Program-made: the position numbers and the translations under genes | Part shown: piece after piece, positions 32,724-40,873 of the stretch | Layout: each line of letters begins with the position of its first letter | Position numbering within the stretch: position 1 is the first letter of the stretch | The notes under the pieces: model-generated | Database searches by the model: none | Seen by the model: only the letters and a program-made list of their open reading frames with translations | What the model was told of the DNA's origin: nothing | NCBI RefSeq assembly: GCF_000720725.1 | Contig: NZ_JOCQ01000021.1 | Coordinates: 40,058-104,057, forward strand | From: Streptomyces rimosus subsp. rimosus | GTDB taxonomy: Bacteria > Actinomycetota > Actinomycetes > Streptomycetales > Streptomycetaceae | Direction: 5' to 3' | Length of the DNA stretch: 64,000 nt

Positions 32724-33719
32724 CTACACGCAACTCCAGGCGATCCCGTCCAGAATGTCGTGCTCCGACACCACGACCTCCTGTGCCCCGATCCGTTCCA
32801 TGATCGACAGGAGGACCAGGGCGCCTGCGGCGATGACGTCCACGCGGCCGGGGTGCATCGACGGGATGGCGGCGCGCTCCTCGTGGGTGGCGGTCAGGAG
32901 GCGGTGGGTGATGTCGCGGACCTGTGGCAGGGGGATCCGCGTGTGGTGGATGGCGGTGGAGTCGTACTCCGTCAGGTTCAGGGCGATGGCGGCGACCGTG
33001 GTGACCGAGCCGGCCAGGCCGACCAGGGTGCGGGCCTCGGAGAGGGGGACGGTTTCCGCCGCCTCGTCCAGGGCCTGGGCGATGTCGGCCTTGATGGCGC
33101 TGACCTGCTCCTCGCCGGGCGGGTCGGCGATGATCTTGCCGTCCCGTACGAGGTGGCGTTCGGTCATGCGGACGCAGCCGATGTCCACGGAGCGGGCGGC
33201 GCGTACGGAGTCGGAGCCGAGGACGAACTCCGTCGAGCCGCCGCCGATGTCCACGACCAGATAGGGGGTGGTCAGGCCCGCCCGTCGCCCGCCACCGCCC
33301 TCCGCGGGAAGGCGCTCCGCGCCTGCTGTCTCTCCGCCGGTCAGTTCCTTCGTCGCGCCGGTGAAGGAGAACTCGGCCTCCTGGTCGCCGGTGATCACCT
33401 CGGGCTCGACGCCCAGGATGTCCACCACGCCGCGTACGAAGTCGTCGCGGTTCTCGGCGTCGCGGGAGGCGGAGGTGGCCACGAAGCGGAGGGATTCGGC
33501 GCCCAGGTCCTCGATGACGGCGGCGTACTCGCGGCAGGCCGCGAAGGTGCGCTCCAGGGCCTCGGGGGCCAGGCGGCCGGTACGGTCCACGCCCTGGCCC
33601 AGGCGGACGATCGTCATCCGGCGGTCCAGGTCCTTCAGCTCGCCGGTCGCCGGGTCGAGGTCGGCGACGAGCAGGCGGATGGAGTTGGTGCCGCAGTCGA
33701 TGGCGGCTACGCGCTTCAC
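32724..33719 (-). CDS. Ppx/GppA-family exopolyphosphatase
   Basis: The protein has 331 residues. The ASKHA-fold phosphate motifs are intact: IDCGTNSIRLLVAD at the start, the EAEFSFTGA segment with the catalytic Glu region, VVDIGGGSTEFVLG, and LVGLAGSVTT. Such enzymes hydrolyse polyphosphate ends or pppGpp. The length equals the short actinobacterial form with only domains I and II. An insert rich in Gly (PAEGGGGRRAG, about residues 142-152) is unusual. The GTG start overlaps the DUF501 stop (GTGA), so the genes form an operon with the FtsB-like gene upstream. Confidence 0.93.
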   Translation of the reverse strand: MKRVAAIDCGTNSIRLLVADLDPATGELKDLDRRMTIVRLGQGVDRTGRLAPEALERTFAACREYAAVIEDLGAESLRFVATSASRDAENRDDFVRGVVDILGVEPEVITGDQEAEFSFTGATKELTGGETAGAERLPAEGGGGRRAGLTTPYLVVDIGGGSTEFVLGSDSVRAARSVDIGCVRMTERHLVRDGKIIADPPGEEQVSAIKADIAQALDEAAETVPLSEARTLVGLAGSVTTVAAIALNLTEYDSTAIHHTRIPLPQVRDITHRLLTATHEERAAIPSMHPGRVDVIAAGALVLLSIMERIGAQEVVVSEHDILDGIAWSCV

Positions 33720-34273
33720 TCGCCTTCTCCTTCGCCCGGCTCCTGGCAGGGGGTCACGCACGGGCCCTTGCGCCACCACTGCGGCAGCATCGCCAGCGCC
33801 TCGTCGCCGAGCGGGTTGACGCCGGGGCCGGCCGCCAGCGAGTGGCCGACCAGGACGTGCAGGCACTTGACCCGGTCCGGCATGCCGCCGGCGCTCGGGA
33901 AGCCCTGGAGGACCTCGATCTCGTCGCGGCGCCGGATGTAGTCCTCGTGGGCGGCGCGGTACTTCGCGGCCAGCTCCGGGTCCCGGCCCAGCCGCTCGGT
34001 CATCTCCTTCATCACGCCGTTGGCCTCCAGCGTGCCGATCGCGGAGGCCGCGCGCGGGCAGGTGAGGTAGTAGAGCGTGGGGAAGGGGGTGCCGTCCTCC
34101 AGGCGCGGGGCCGTCTCGACGACGTCCGGCTGCCCGCAGGGGCAGCGGTGCGCGATGGCGCGCAGGCCGCGCGGCGGGCGGCCGAGCTGTTCCTTGAAGG
34201 CCGCGATGTCCGCCTCGGTCGGTTCGGTGCGCTCGGTCTGCGGCGGGGGCATGCGGTGTTCAGACACGGACAT
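33716..34273 (-). CDS. DUF501-family protein
   Basis: The protein has 185 residues. It has the family features: LGRPPRGLRAIAHRCPCGQP with a CxC-like pair, FPTLYYLTCPR and a C-terminal GMPDRVKCLHVLVGHSLAAGPGVNPLGDEAL. DUF501 proteins lie between FtsB-like and Ppx genes in most actinobacteria, which is what is seen here; their function is unknown. The four cysteines could bind a metal. The start is uncertain; several in-frame ATG/GTG codons lie near 34273. Confidence 0.9.
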   Translation of the reverse strand: MSVSEHRMPPPQTERTEPTEADIAAFKEQLGRPPRGLRAIAHRCPCGQPDVVETAPRLEDGTPFPTLYYLTCPRAASAIGTLEANGVMKEMTERLGRDPELAAKYRAAHEDYIRRRDEIEVLQGFPSAGGMPDRVKCLHVLVGHSLAAGPGVNPLGDEALAMLPQWWRKGPCVTPCQEPGEGEGE

Positions 34274-34336
34274 GATGCTTTCGGTTGTGTGGTGGTGCCG
34301 GGCAGGGGGCGGGGCGGCTCGGGTGCCCCGGTCAGG

Positions 34337-34786
34337 CTACTTGTCGGCGGAGTCCAGGCCGTTCCAGATGTTGTCGTACCAGGGGCGTTCCGCGGCGCCC
34401 TGACCCGTGCGCCGCTTCCCGTCGCCGGAGCCGTCCTGGACGATGTAGCCGGTCTCCCCCGGCATGACGTAGTGCAGGTGCAGCCGGGCCTGCTGCCGTA
34501 CGTACTCGGGGTCCTGCCAGCGGGCCTTCTCGTCGCGCAGCTCGTCGGCCCGCTGCCCGGCCCGGTCGGCCTGGCGGCGCTGGTCGGCGATCTCGGCGCG
34601 CTGCGAGATGTACTGCCGGGTGGGGTAGGCCAGGGCGACGACCAGCGAGCACAGGACCAGGGCGAGCAGCGCCGCGCGGCCGGTCAGGCGGCCGCGGCGG
34701 CGCGGGCGGGCGCGCTGGACGCGGGCGGCGGCCTGCTCGCCGAGCGCCTTGAGCCGGGTCGCGGTGGAGAACCGTTCCGCGGACAC
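34337..34786 (-). CDS. Septum formation initiator (FtsB/DivIC family)
   Basis: The protein has 149 residues. A basic cytosolic N-terminus is followed by one transmembrane helix (about 37-56) and a periplasmic coiled coil (QYISQRAEIADQRRQADRAG) ending in the family motif DPEYVRQQARLHLHYVMPGE, as in DivIC/FtsB, which joins FtsL and FtsQ in the divisome. The GTG start has GGGAGG 5 nt upstream. It lies between enolase and DUF501 on the same strand, the conserved order in actinobacteria. Confidence 0.94.
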   Translation of the reverse strand: MSAERFSTATRLKALGEQAAARVQRARPRRRGRLTGRAALLALVLCSLVVALAYPTRQYISQRAEIADQRRQADRAGQRADELRDEKARWQDPEYVRQQARLHLHYVMPGETGYIVQDGSGDGKRRTGQGAAERPWYDNIWNGLDSADK

Positions 34787-34943
34787 GTCGCCCTCCCTGG
34801 GTGAGCGGCCCGGACCGGTGCGGCCCGGAGCACGTACGTCCCCGGCAACGGTACGGGACCGCCGCCGGGGACGTACGTCATTGGCTGCCGCCGGGGCCGC
34901 GCGGCCCCGGACGGATCAGCCCGATCAGCCCTTGCTGTGCTTG

Positions 34944-36230
34944 TCAGTCCGCGAAGCGGAACCGCGGGAAGGCGGAGCGGCCCGCGTACACGGCCGCGTC
35001 GTCGAGGATCTCCTCGATGCGCAGCAGCTGGTTGTACTTGGCGACGCGCTCGGAGCGGGCCGGGGCGCCGGTCTTGATCTGGCCGCAGTTGGTGGCGACG
35101 GCCAGGTCGGCGATGGTGACGTCCTCGGTCTCGCCGGAGCGGTGCGACATCATGCACTTGAAGCCGTTGCGCTGGGCCAGCTCGACGGCGTCCAGGGTCT
35201 CGGTCAGCGAGCCGATCTGGTTGACCTTGACCAGCAGGGCGTTGGCGGAGCCCTCCTCGATGCCGCGGGCCAGGCGCTCCGGGTTGGTGACGAACAGGTC
35301 GTCGCCGACCAGCTGCACCTGGGTGCCCAGGCGGTCGGTGATGACCTTCCAGCCGTCCCAGTCGTCCTCGAACAGCGGGTCCTCGATGGAGACCAGCGGG
35401 TAGGCCTCGACCAGCTCCGCGTAGTACGCGGTCATCTGCTCGGCGGTGCGCTGCTGGCCCTCGAACTCGTAGACGCCGTCCTTGTAGAACTCGGAGGCGG
35501 CGACGTCCAGCGCGAGCGCGATGTCCTGGCCGGGGGTGTAGCCGGCCTCCTTGATGGCCTCCAGGATGAGGTCCAGGGCCTCGCGGTTGGAGCCGAGGTT
35601 CGGGGCGAAGCCGCCCTCGTCGCCCAGGCCGGTGGCCAGGCCCTTGCCCTTGAGCACCTTCTTGAGGGTGTGGTAGACCTCGGCGCCCCAGCGCAGCGCC
35701 TCGGAGAAGGACTCCGCGCCGATCGGGGCGATCATGAATTCCTGGATGTCCACGTTGGAGTCGGCGTGCGAGCCGCCGTTCAGGATGTTCATCATCGGGA
35801 CCGGCAGCACGTGGGCGTTGGGGCCGCCCAGGTAGCGGAACAGCGGCAGGTCGCTGGCCTCGGAGGCGGCGTGCGCGACGGCCAGGGAGACGCCGAGGAT
35901 GGCGTTGGCGCCGAGCGAGCCCTTGTTGTCGGTGGCGTCCAGGTCGAACATGGCCTGGTCGATCAGGCGCTGCTCGGTGGCGTCGTAGCCGACCAGCTCC
36001 GGGCCGATCTGCTCGATGACCGCGAGGACGGCCTTCTCCACGCCCTTGCCCTGGTAGCGGTTCGGGTCCCCGTCGCGCAGCTCGATGGCCTCGAAGGCGC
36101 CGGTGGAGGCGCCGGACGGGACGGCGGCACGGCCGGTGCTGCCGTCGTCGAGGCCGACCTCGACCTCGACCGTGGGATTGCCTCGCGAGTCGAGGATCTC
36201 GCGAGCTACGACGACGTCGATGGACGGCAC
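34944..36230 (-). CDS. eno: Enolase
   Basis: The protein has 428 residues, full length. Signatures are complete: the first strand with ILDSRGNPTVEVEV, GASTG loop, GDEGGFAPN, metal-binding SIEDPLFEDDW and the enolase signature LLVKVNQIGSLTET, then SHRSGETED. It converts 2-phosphoglycerate to phosphoenolpyruvate in glycolysis. The GTG start has AAGGAG upstream. A TAGGCT -10 lies at 36269-36274. The gene leads the leftward block eno, ftsB-like, DUF501, ppx. Confidence 0.98.
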   Translation of the reverse strand: MPSIDVVVAREILDSRGNPTVEVEVGLDDGSTGRAAVPSGASTGAFEAIELRDGDPNRYQGKGVEKAVLAVIEQIGPELVGYDATEQRLIDQAMFDLDATDNKGSLGANAILGVSLAVAHAASEASDLPLFRYLGGPNAHVLPVPMMNILNGGSHADSNVDIQEFMIAPIGAESFSEALRWGAEVYHTLKKVLKGKGLATGLGDEGGFAPNLGSNREALDLILEAIKEAGYTPGQDIALALDVAASEFYKDGVYEFEGQQRTAEQMTAYYAELVEAYPLVSIEDPLFEDDWDGWKVITDRLGTQVQLVGDDLFVTNPERLARGIEEGSANALLVKVNQIGSLTETLDAVELAQRNGFKCMMSHRSGETEDVTIADLAVATNCGQIKTGAPARSERVAKYNQLLRIEEILDDAAVYAGRSAFPRFRFAD

Positions 36231-36260
36231 GTTGTCTCCTTCATGGGTGTCTGGAGTTCT

Positions 36261-36274
36261 GCAGCACGAGCCTA
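36261..36274 (-). promoter_or_regulatory. Enolase promoter -10 region
   Basis: TAGGCTCGTGCTGC on the minus strand, -10 TAGGCT at 36274-36269, 39 nt before the start codon. The 14-mer equals the one before bldA (22527-22540). No strong -35 is visible. Confidence 0.5.
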
Positions 36275-36500
36275 ACGGCCTCCCGGGGTTCCGCTCGCCG
36301 CCAGCCCGGTCCTTGGGATGAACCCACTCACAAAGGCCCTGTTCACGGGACGTATGGGCGCAATGTTCGCTGTACGGGGAAGTCGGCGCGTGGGGCGGTA
36401 CGGGGCCGGTGGGGCGGGTGGCGGGTCCGGGCGGGGCGGGCGGCCCGCGCGGCTCGCCCGGGTCCCGGCGGGCCGGAGCGGCCGGGGCGGAAACGGAGAA

Positions 36501-36544
36501 GCCCCGCCGCGGCGCGTGCGGGGGTTCACGCGCCGTGGCGGGGC
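36501..36544. terminator. Second hairpin between rpf and enolase
   Basis: Left arm 36501-36518 and right arm 36527-36544 match at 17 of 18 positions. It lies 125 nt past the rpf stop. Confidence 0.65.
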
Positions 36545-36603
36545 GGTCTCACGGGATGAGCGGTTTCCCGGTGCGAGCGGCCCGGCCCCGGGTGTGTGCC
36601 GTG

Positions 36604-36627
36604 CCGTACGTACCGCCGTACGTACGG
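36604..36627. terminator. Terminator downstream of the riboswitch-controlled rpf gene
   Basis: CCGTACGTAC (36604-36613) pairs perfectly with GTACGTACGG (36618-36627) around CGCC, 41 nt past the stop. Confidence 0.65.
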
Positions 36628-36668
36628 GGTGACACGGTCACCCGGGAGCCGTCAGGGTTTCAGCGGGC

Positions 36669-37358
36669 TCAGACGGCCAGCTTCTGACCCGGGAAGATCA
36701 GGTTGGGGTTGCCGCCGATGACCGACTTGTTGTTCTCGTAGACCGACTTCCAGTTGGTGCCGTGGGAAGCGGCGATCTTGGCGAGGGTGTCACCGGACTT
36801 GACGGTGTAGTTGCCCTTGGGGTTCGACTTCGGCGTCGACTTGTGGGACGGGGCCGGGGTCTTGCGGGCCAGGTCCTGGCCCTGCTTCCGGGCCTCGGAG
36901 CGCGAGGAGTGCTGCGGCGCCGAGTAGGAGCGCTGCGACTTGTACGACTTGTGGGAGCCCTGCGAGGAGCCGCCCTCGGCCGTGGCGTTCGAGTTGCCCT
37001 TGCCCAGGTGGCCGCCGGCGCAGGTCCAGGCGCCCGGGCCCTGGATGGCGAGCAGGCGCTCGGCCGCGGCGATCTGCTGGCTCTTGCTGGCCTGGTCGGC
37101 GCGCGGGGCGTACTTGGTGCCGCCGGCGGCCTTCCAGCTGGAGTTGGTGAACTGCAGGCCACCGTAGTAGCCGTTGCCGGTGTTGATCGACCAGTTGCCG
37201 CCGGACTCGCACTGGGCGACGGCGTCCCAGTTGTTCGCGGCGGAGGCAGAGGTGGCGCCCATCAGCGGGACGGCCACAGCGGCACCGGCAACGCCGGCCA
37301 GCGTGGCGACGCGGACGGCCTTGGAGGGACGACGGTGCTTGCCCTTGGAGTTCAGCAT
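36669..37358 (-). CDS. rpfA: Resuscitation-promoting factor with LysM domain (RpfA-type)
   Basis: The protein has 229 residues. The signal peptide ends near SASA (residue 42). The Rpf lysozyme-like domain follows at once (NNWDAVAQCESGGNWSINTG, catalytic Glu in CESGGNW) to about residue 120, then a Ser/Lys/Gly-rich linker and a C-terminal LysM (YTVKSGDTLAKIAASHGTNW). It cleaves peptidoglycan and promotes spore germination. The ATG at 37358 has GAGG 9 nt upstream; a GTG 15 nt earlier lacks a ribosome site. The 190-nt leader is a c-di-AMP-type riboswitch, so the second messenger probably controls it, as known for rpfA of S. coelicolor. Confidence 0.95.
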   Translation of the reverse strand: MLNSKGKHRRPSKAVRVATLAGVAGAAVAVPLMGATSASAANNWDAVAQCESGGNWSINTGNGYYGGLQFTNSSWKAAGGTKYAPRADQASKSQQIAAAERLLAIQGPGAWTCAGGHLGKGNSNATAEGGSSQGSHKSYKSQRSYSAPQHSSRSEARKQGQDLARKTPAPSHKSTPKSNPKGNYTVKSGDTLAKIAASHGTNWKSVYENNKSVIGGNPNLIFPGQKLAV

Positions 37359-37373
37359 GGTTCGTTTCCTCAC

Positions 37374-37562
37374 CGACGCCTACGAGGTGAGCTGTCGGGT
37401 TCGGGCTGTGAGTGGCCCGGCCGCGTGAGCTTCCACGCGGCTTCACCCCAAGCCGGCTGTCCCGCTTCCGCGGGCGGGGCCGGCGACTTACCTTGGGTCC
37501 CCCGCTCCTGCCTTCGGCGCTGTCGCGACGTATGACCTCCGACCACCGGCAGGATTCGGCGT
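37374..37562 (-). ncRNA. ydaO/yuaA-type c-di-AMP riboswitch, 5' leader of rpfA
   Basis: The leader reads, in order on the minus strand, CCGAATCCTGCCGGTGG, GTCGGAGGTCA, GGAGCGGGGGACCCAAGGTA, GGCTTGGGGTGAAGCCGCG and CCCGAACCCGACAGCTCACC. These are the conserved blocks of the ydaO motif, ending 15 nt before the start codon. The class binds c-di-AMP and turns off wall-hydrolase genes. The stem CGCGTGGAAGCTCACGCG inside is a typical variable helix. Boundaries are approximate. Confidence 0.88.
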
Positions 37563-37774
37563 GTGGTTGAAGGGCCCGCTTTGGCGAGCGATGAAGACGG
37601 TAAACACGAACGGCCCGCTGGTTCAAACCCCTACATCTGAGGCCAGTTGGCCCCCAGACATCACAGGATCATCACATTTCCGCAGGTCGTCGCAGGTTTG
37701 GAAACAACGGACAGGCCGGACGGCGGGTTGCCGAACGAGATCCATGTCTCACTTTCACCAAACCGGGCAATTGC

Positions 37775-38779
37775 TTATGAACTGCTCTGTTCGGAGGCCA
37801 GATCGAGGCGCTGGCCAGGGTGGATCAGGTCCGGATCGCCCCCGATGACACCTTTGTTGGCCTTGTAGAGCGCCGGCCAGCCACCGGAGACCCCGTGGTC
37901 CTCGGCTATGACTGACAGGTTGTCACCCGGCCGCACGGTGTAGTCGCCCGGCGACGCCGGGTCCGTACGGTGCGCGTCGCCGCCGCGCGACGGGTGCTCC
38001 CCGCCGGACCGGCCCGCGTCGCCCGTGCCGCTGCCCGCGCCTCCGGGGTCCGTGACGGGCCCCTCGTCCTCGCTGGGCCTGCCGCGGTGCTTGCCGCCCT
38101 GGGACGGGGGCGTGGTGGGCTCCGTGGCCTCGTCGCCACCGGGGGTGGCCGGGTCCTCCGTACGGCCCGTACCGGAGGACGGGTCCGGCGTACGGGACGC
38201 GTCACCGGCGCCGGACGGGTCCGTCGGCGACGGCTTCGGCTCCGGGGTCCGCGTGCCGCCGGGCTCTGGCGTCCGGGACGGCTTGCCGGACCCGGAGGAG
38301 GGCGACGGCTTGCCGGGGGTGGAAGGGGAGGGCTTGGTGGAGGGGGTTGACGGGGAGGGCTCCGGCGACGGGGTGGTGCCCGGGTCCACGTCCGGCCCGC
38401 TGCCGCCCCGCTTGAGCCCCGCGTTCACCGCGCAGCTCGGCCAGGTGTCCGGCCCCTGCGCGGCGAGGATCGACTCGGCGACGGCTATCTGCTGCGAGCG
38501 GCTGGCCAGGTCGGGGCGCGAGGCGTATGCCGCGCCGCCGTTCTTGTCCCACATCTCCTGGGTCAGCTGCAGCCCGCCGTAGAACCCGTTGCCGGAGTTG
38601 GCGCTCCACACGCCGCCGCTCTCGCACTGCGCGACACGGTCCCAGGTGGCGGTGTCGGCGGCCTGTGCGCTGCTCGCGGCGAGCAGGGGCATGGCGAGTG
38701 CGCCGCCGACGGCTCCCGCCGTGACGAAGATGGCCGGAGCCTGGCGGGGGCGACGGTGTCGGCCTGTCCCGGAGCGCAT
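37775..38779 (-). CDS. Second resuscitation-promoting factor with long linker and LysM
   Basis: The protein has 334 residues. The signal peptide ends near AQAA (residue 41). The Rpf domain (TWDRVAQCESGGVWSANSGN, catalytic Glu in CESGG) covers about 42-118. A 150-residue linker rich in Pro/Ser/Thr/Gly with repeated P-S-P/P-D-P units follows, and a LysM domain closes the protein (YTVRPGDNLSVIAEDHG). It is a wall-exposed peptidoglycan hydrolase. Unlike its neighbour it has no ydaO leader. AAGG precedes the ATG at 7 nt. The two genes share direction, but 416 bp including the riboswitch separates them. Confidence 0.92.
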   Translation of the reverse strand: MRSGTGRHRRPRQAPAIFVTAGAVGGALAMPLLAASSAQAADTATWDRVAQCESGGVWSANSGNGFYGGLQLTQEMWDKNGGAAYASRPDLASRSQQIAVAESILAAQGPDTWPSCAVNAGLKRGGSGPDVDPGTTPSPEPSPSTPSTKPSPSTPGKPSPSSGSGKPSRTPEPGGTRTPEPKPSPTDPSGAGDASRTPDPSSGTGRTEDPATPGGDEATEPTTPPSQGGKHRGRPSEDEGPVTDPGGAGSGTGDAGRSGGEHPSRGGDAHRTDPASPGDYTVRPGDNLSVIAEDHGVSGGWPALYKANKGVIGGDPDLIHPGQRLDLASEQSSS

Positions 38780-39007
38780 GCGGTTGCCTTTCGAGCGGCG
38801 GTTGAGTTGTCGTCGAAGGGCCGGGACCGTGGGCCGCACGGCCCGCCCCGGCTCTTCAAACGGTTGAAAGTAGCGGCGCGGCCCGCTCATCACAAGCCGG
38901 TGTAGCGGAGATCACGCGGAGGTCACGGACTGACGTGGCGTCACTTCCGTACGCCGCGTCACCTCGCTTCCGTACAGCCGGGACATCACTTCCGTACGGC
39001 CGGTACC

Positions 39008-40357
39008 TCACTTCCGTTCGGGCGTGAACTCCACGGGCAGGGCCCGCAGGCCGCGCATGATGAGCCCGCCGCGCCAGCGCAAATCGTCCGGTTCCGCGCC
39101 GAGTCGGAGGTCCGGCAGCCGGGTCAGCAGCGTGGCGATGGCGGTCTGGCCTTCGAGGCGGGCCAGCGGCGCGCCCAGGCAGTAGTGGATGCCGTGGCCG
39201 TATCCGAGGTGCTGGTTGTCGCGGCGGGACAGGTCCAGTACGTCCGGTTCCGCGAAGCGCCGCGGGTCGCGGTCGGCGGCGGCGAGGACGACCAGGACCG
39301 GGTCGCCCTCGGCGATGCGCTGCCCGCCCAGGGTCAGGTCCCGGGTGGCGAAGCGCCAGGTGGCCAGCTCGACCGGGCCGTCGTAGCGCAGCAGCTCCTC
39401 GACCCCGGCGGCGAGCAGCTCCGTATCGCCCGCCGCGGCGGCCTTCTGGAGCAGTTCGCGCTGGCCGGGGTGGCGCAGCAGCTGGTAGACGCCGTTGCCG
39501 ATCAGGTTGACGGTGGTCTCGAAACCGGCGAACAGGAGGATGAAGGCCATCGCGGCGGCCTCGTTCTCCGTCAGGTGCTCGCCGTGGTCGGAGGCGCGGA
39601 TGAGGCCGGAGATCAGGTCGTCGGCCCCTTCGTCGCCGAGGCTTTCGCGCTTGCGGTGGATCAGCTCGGCGAGGTAGCCGCGCATCTTCTTCACCGACCG
39701 GGCGACGCCGCCGCGCGGCCCGCCGCCGTGCCGGATCATCATCCCGGCCCAGTCCCGGAAGTCGTCCTGGTCCTCGCGCGGGACGCCGAGCAGGTCGCAG
39801 ATGGCGTAGATGGGGAGCGGGAAGGCGAATTCATGGATGAGGTCGGCCTCGCCGCGCTCCGCGAAGGAATCGATGAGCGCGTCGGTCAGTTCCTGTACGC
39901 GCGGCGCGAACCGCGCGATGCGGCGCGGGGTGAACGCCTTGGAGACCAGGCGGCGCAGCCGGGTGTGGTCCGGCGGGTCGATGTTGAGCAGATGGGTCAT
40001 CAGGTTGGCGCCGCGCTCGCCGGGAATGCCGACCTTGCCCTTGCCGTGCGCGGCCTCGCTGTGGTGCACCGGGTTCTTCGACAGCCGGGTGTCGGCGAGC
40101 GCCTGCCGCGCGTCCGCGTACCGGGTCACCAGCCAGGCTTCGACGCCGCTGGGCAATTGGGTGCGGTGTACGGGCGCGTGCTCGCGCAGCCAGGCGTACG
40201 CCGGGTACGGGTCGGAGGCGAACTCCCACGTGAACAGTTCCGGGCAGGGCGGGACGGGCGCCGGTCCCCGGCCGGATCCGGATACGGGGCAGGCGGGCCC
40301 GGCCCCGGAAGGGGCCTCGGAGCGCTCGTCGGAGGGGGAGGGGGTCTGCGGTCGCAC
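39008..40357 (-). CDS. Cytochrome P450 (CYP107-like)
   Basis: The protein has 449 residues. The I-helix has LLFAGFETTVN, the K-helix EELLRYDG (ExxR) and the heme loop GYGHGIHYCLGAPLAR with the proximal Cys; the loop starts with Tyr where Phe is common. An extra 40-residue Ser/Pro-rich N-terminus precedes the usual start. It hydroxylates or epoxidises a small substrate using ferredoxin partners not encoded here. The start GTG has a poor ribosome site, and the gene begins 9 nt after the DUF6479-type gene, so it is probably coupled to it. No biosynthetic cluster surrounds it. Confidence 0.94.
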   Translation of the reverse strand: MRPQTPSPSDERSEAPSGAGPACPVSGSGRGPAPVPPCPELFTWEFASDPYPAYAWLREHAPVHRTQLPSGVEAWLVTRYADARQALADTRLSKNPVHHSEAAHGKGKVGIPGERGANLMTHLLNIDPPDHTRLRRLVSKAFTPRRIARFAPRVQELTDALIDSFAERGEADLIHEFAFPLPIYAICDLLGVPREDQDDFRDWAGMMIRHGGGPRGGVARSVKKMRGYLAELIHRKRESLGDEGADDLISGLIRASDHGEHLTENEAAAMAFILLFAGFETTVNLIGNGVYQLLRHPGQRELLQKAAAAGDTELLAAGVEELLRYDGPVELATWRFATRDLTLGGQRIAEGDPVLVVLAAADRDPRRFAEPDVLDLSRRDNQHLGYGHGIHYCLGAPLARLEGQTAIATLLTRLPDLRLGAEPDDLRWRGGLIMRGLRALPVEFTPERK

Positions 40358-40366
40358 CCCTCGACG

Positions 40367-40765
40367 TTAACCCCCGCCGAAGGACCCGCTGTGCCCGTCC
40401 TGCCAGCGCTTGCGTTCCCGGCCCTGGTCCTCGCCGTGGCGGGTGGGGGCGTTGCCGTAGTCGGGCAGCTCGTGGGGGGTCAGCCGGTGGTCGCCGTCGC
40501 GCGGCACCTCGTTGGGGTCGCGCAGTTCGCTCTCGTACCCGGTCGGGTTCTTGGGCGGCGTCGGCTGGGTCTCCGGCTCGGGCGGGGCGGGCTCACGGTC
40601 CCGGCGGCGCCTGCCGTAGACCACGGCGAGGATCAGCCCCAGGACGATGACGATCCCGGCGACCAGCGGACCGGTGCCGACGACCATGTCCCGGGTGAAG
40701 TCCACGGCCTGCTGCACGGAGCTGAGGTCCTGGGCCGGTGTGGCCGAAACGATCGTTGCTGTCAT
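40367..40765 (-). CDS. DUF6479-like single-pass membrane protein
   Basis: The protein has 132 residues. A short outside N-terminus, one transmembrane helix (about 32-51; VAGIVIVLGLILAVVYG) and a basic, Pro/Glu/Asp-rich cytosolic tail with PKNPTGYESELRDPNEVPRD. It resembles the DUF6479 family of Streptomyces. Function is unknown. It is placed just upstream of and in line with the P450 gene (9-nt gap). No clear ribosome site before the ATG. Confidence 0.72.
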   Translation of the reverse strand: MTATIVSATPAQDLSSVQQAVDFTRDMVVGTGPLVAGIVIVLGLILAVVYGRRRRDREPAPPEPETQPTPPKNPTGYESELRDPNEVPRDGDHRLTPHELPDYGNAPTRHGEDQGRERKRWQDGHSGSFGGG

Positions 40766-40873
40766 TCGACCCGGGTACCCGGGTGGGCGGGGACGATGCG
40801 CGGGCGGGGGCGGTAGCGGGCCGCCGGGCCGGTACGGGAGTGAAGGCGCAGGTCAGGGGCTCGGCGTGGGGGC

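Larger units (their letters stand above)
36231..36668. other. Intergenic region: enolase promoter and rpf terminators
   Basis: It contains the enolase promoter at its left end and two hairpins (36501-36544 and 36604-36627) downstream of the first rpf gene. Between them the sequence is GC-rich without a gene. Confidence 0.5.

Noticed and set aside
39008..40357. Secondary metabolite cluster around the P450
   Set aside because: Neighbours are Rpf, LysR, MFS and MazG genes; no biosynthetic core enzyme is present.
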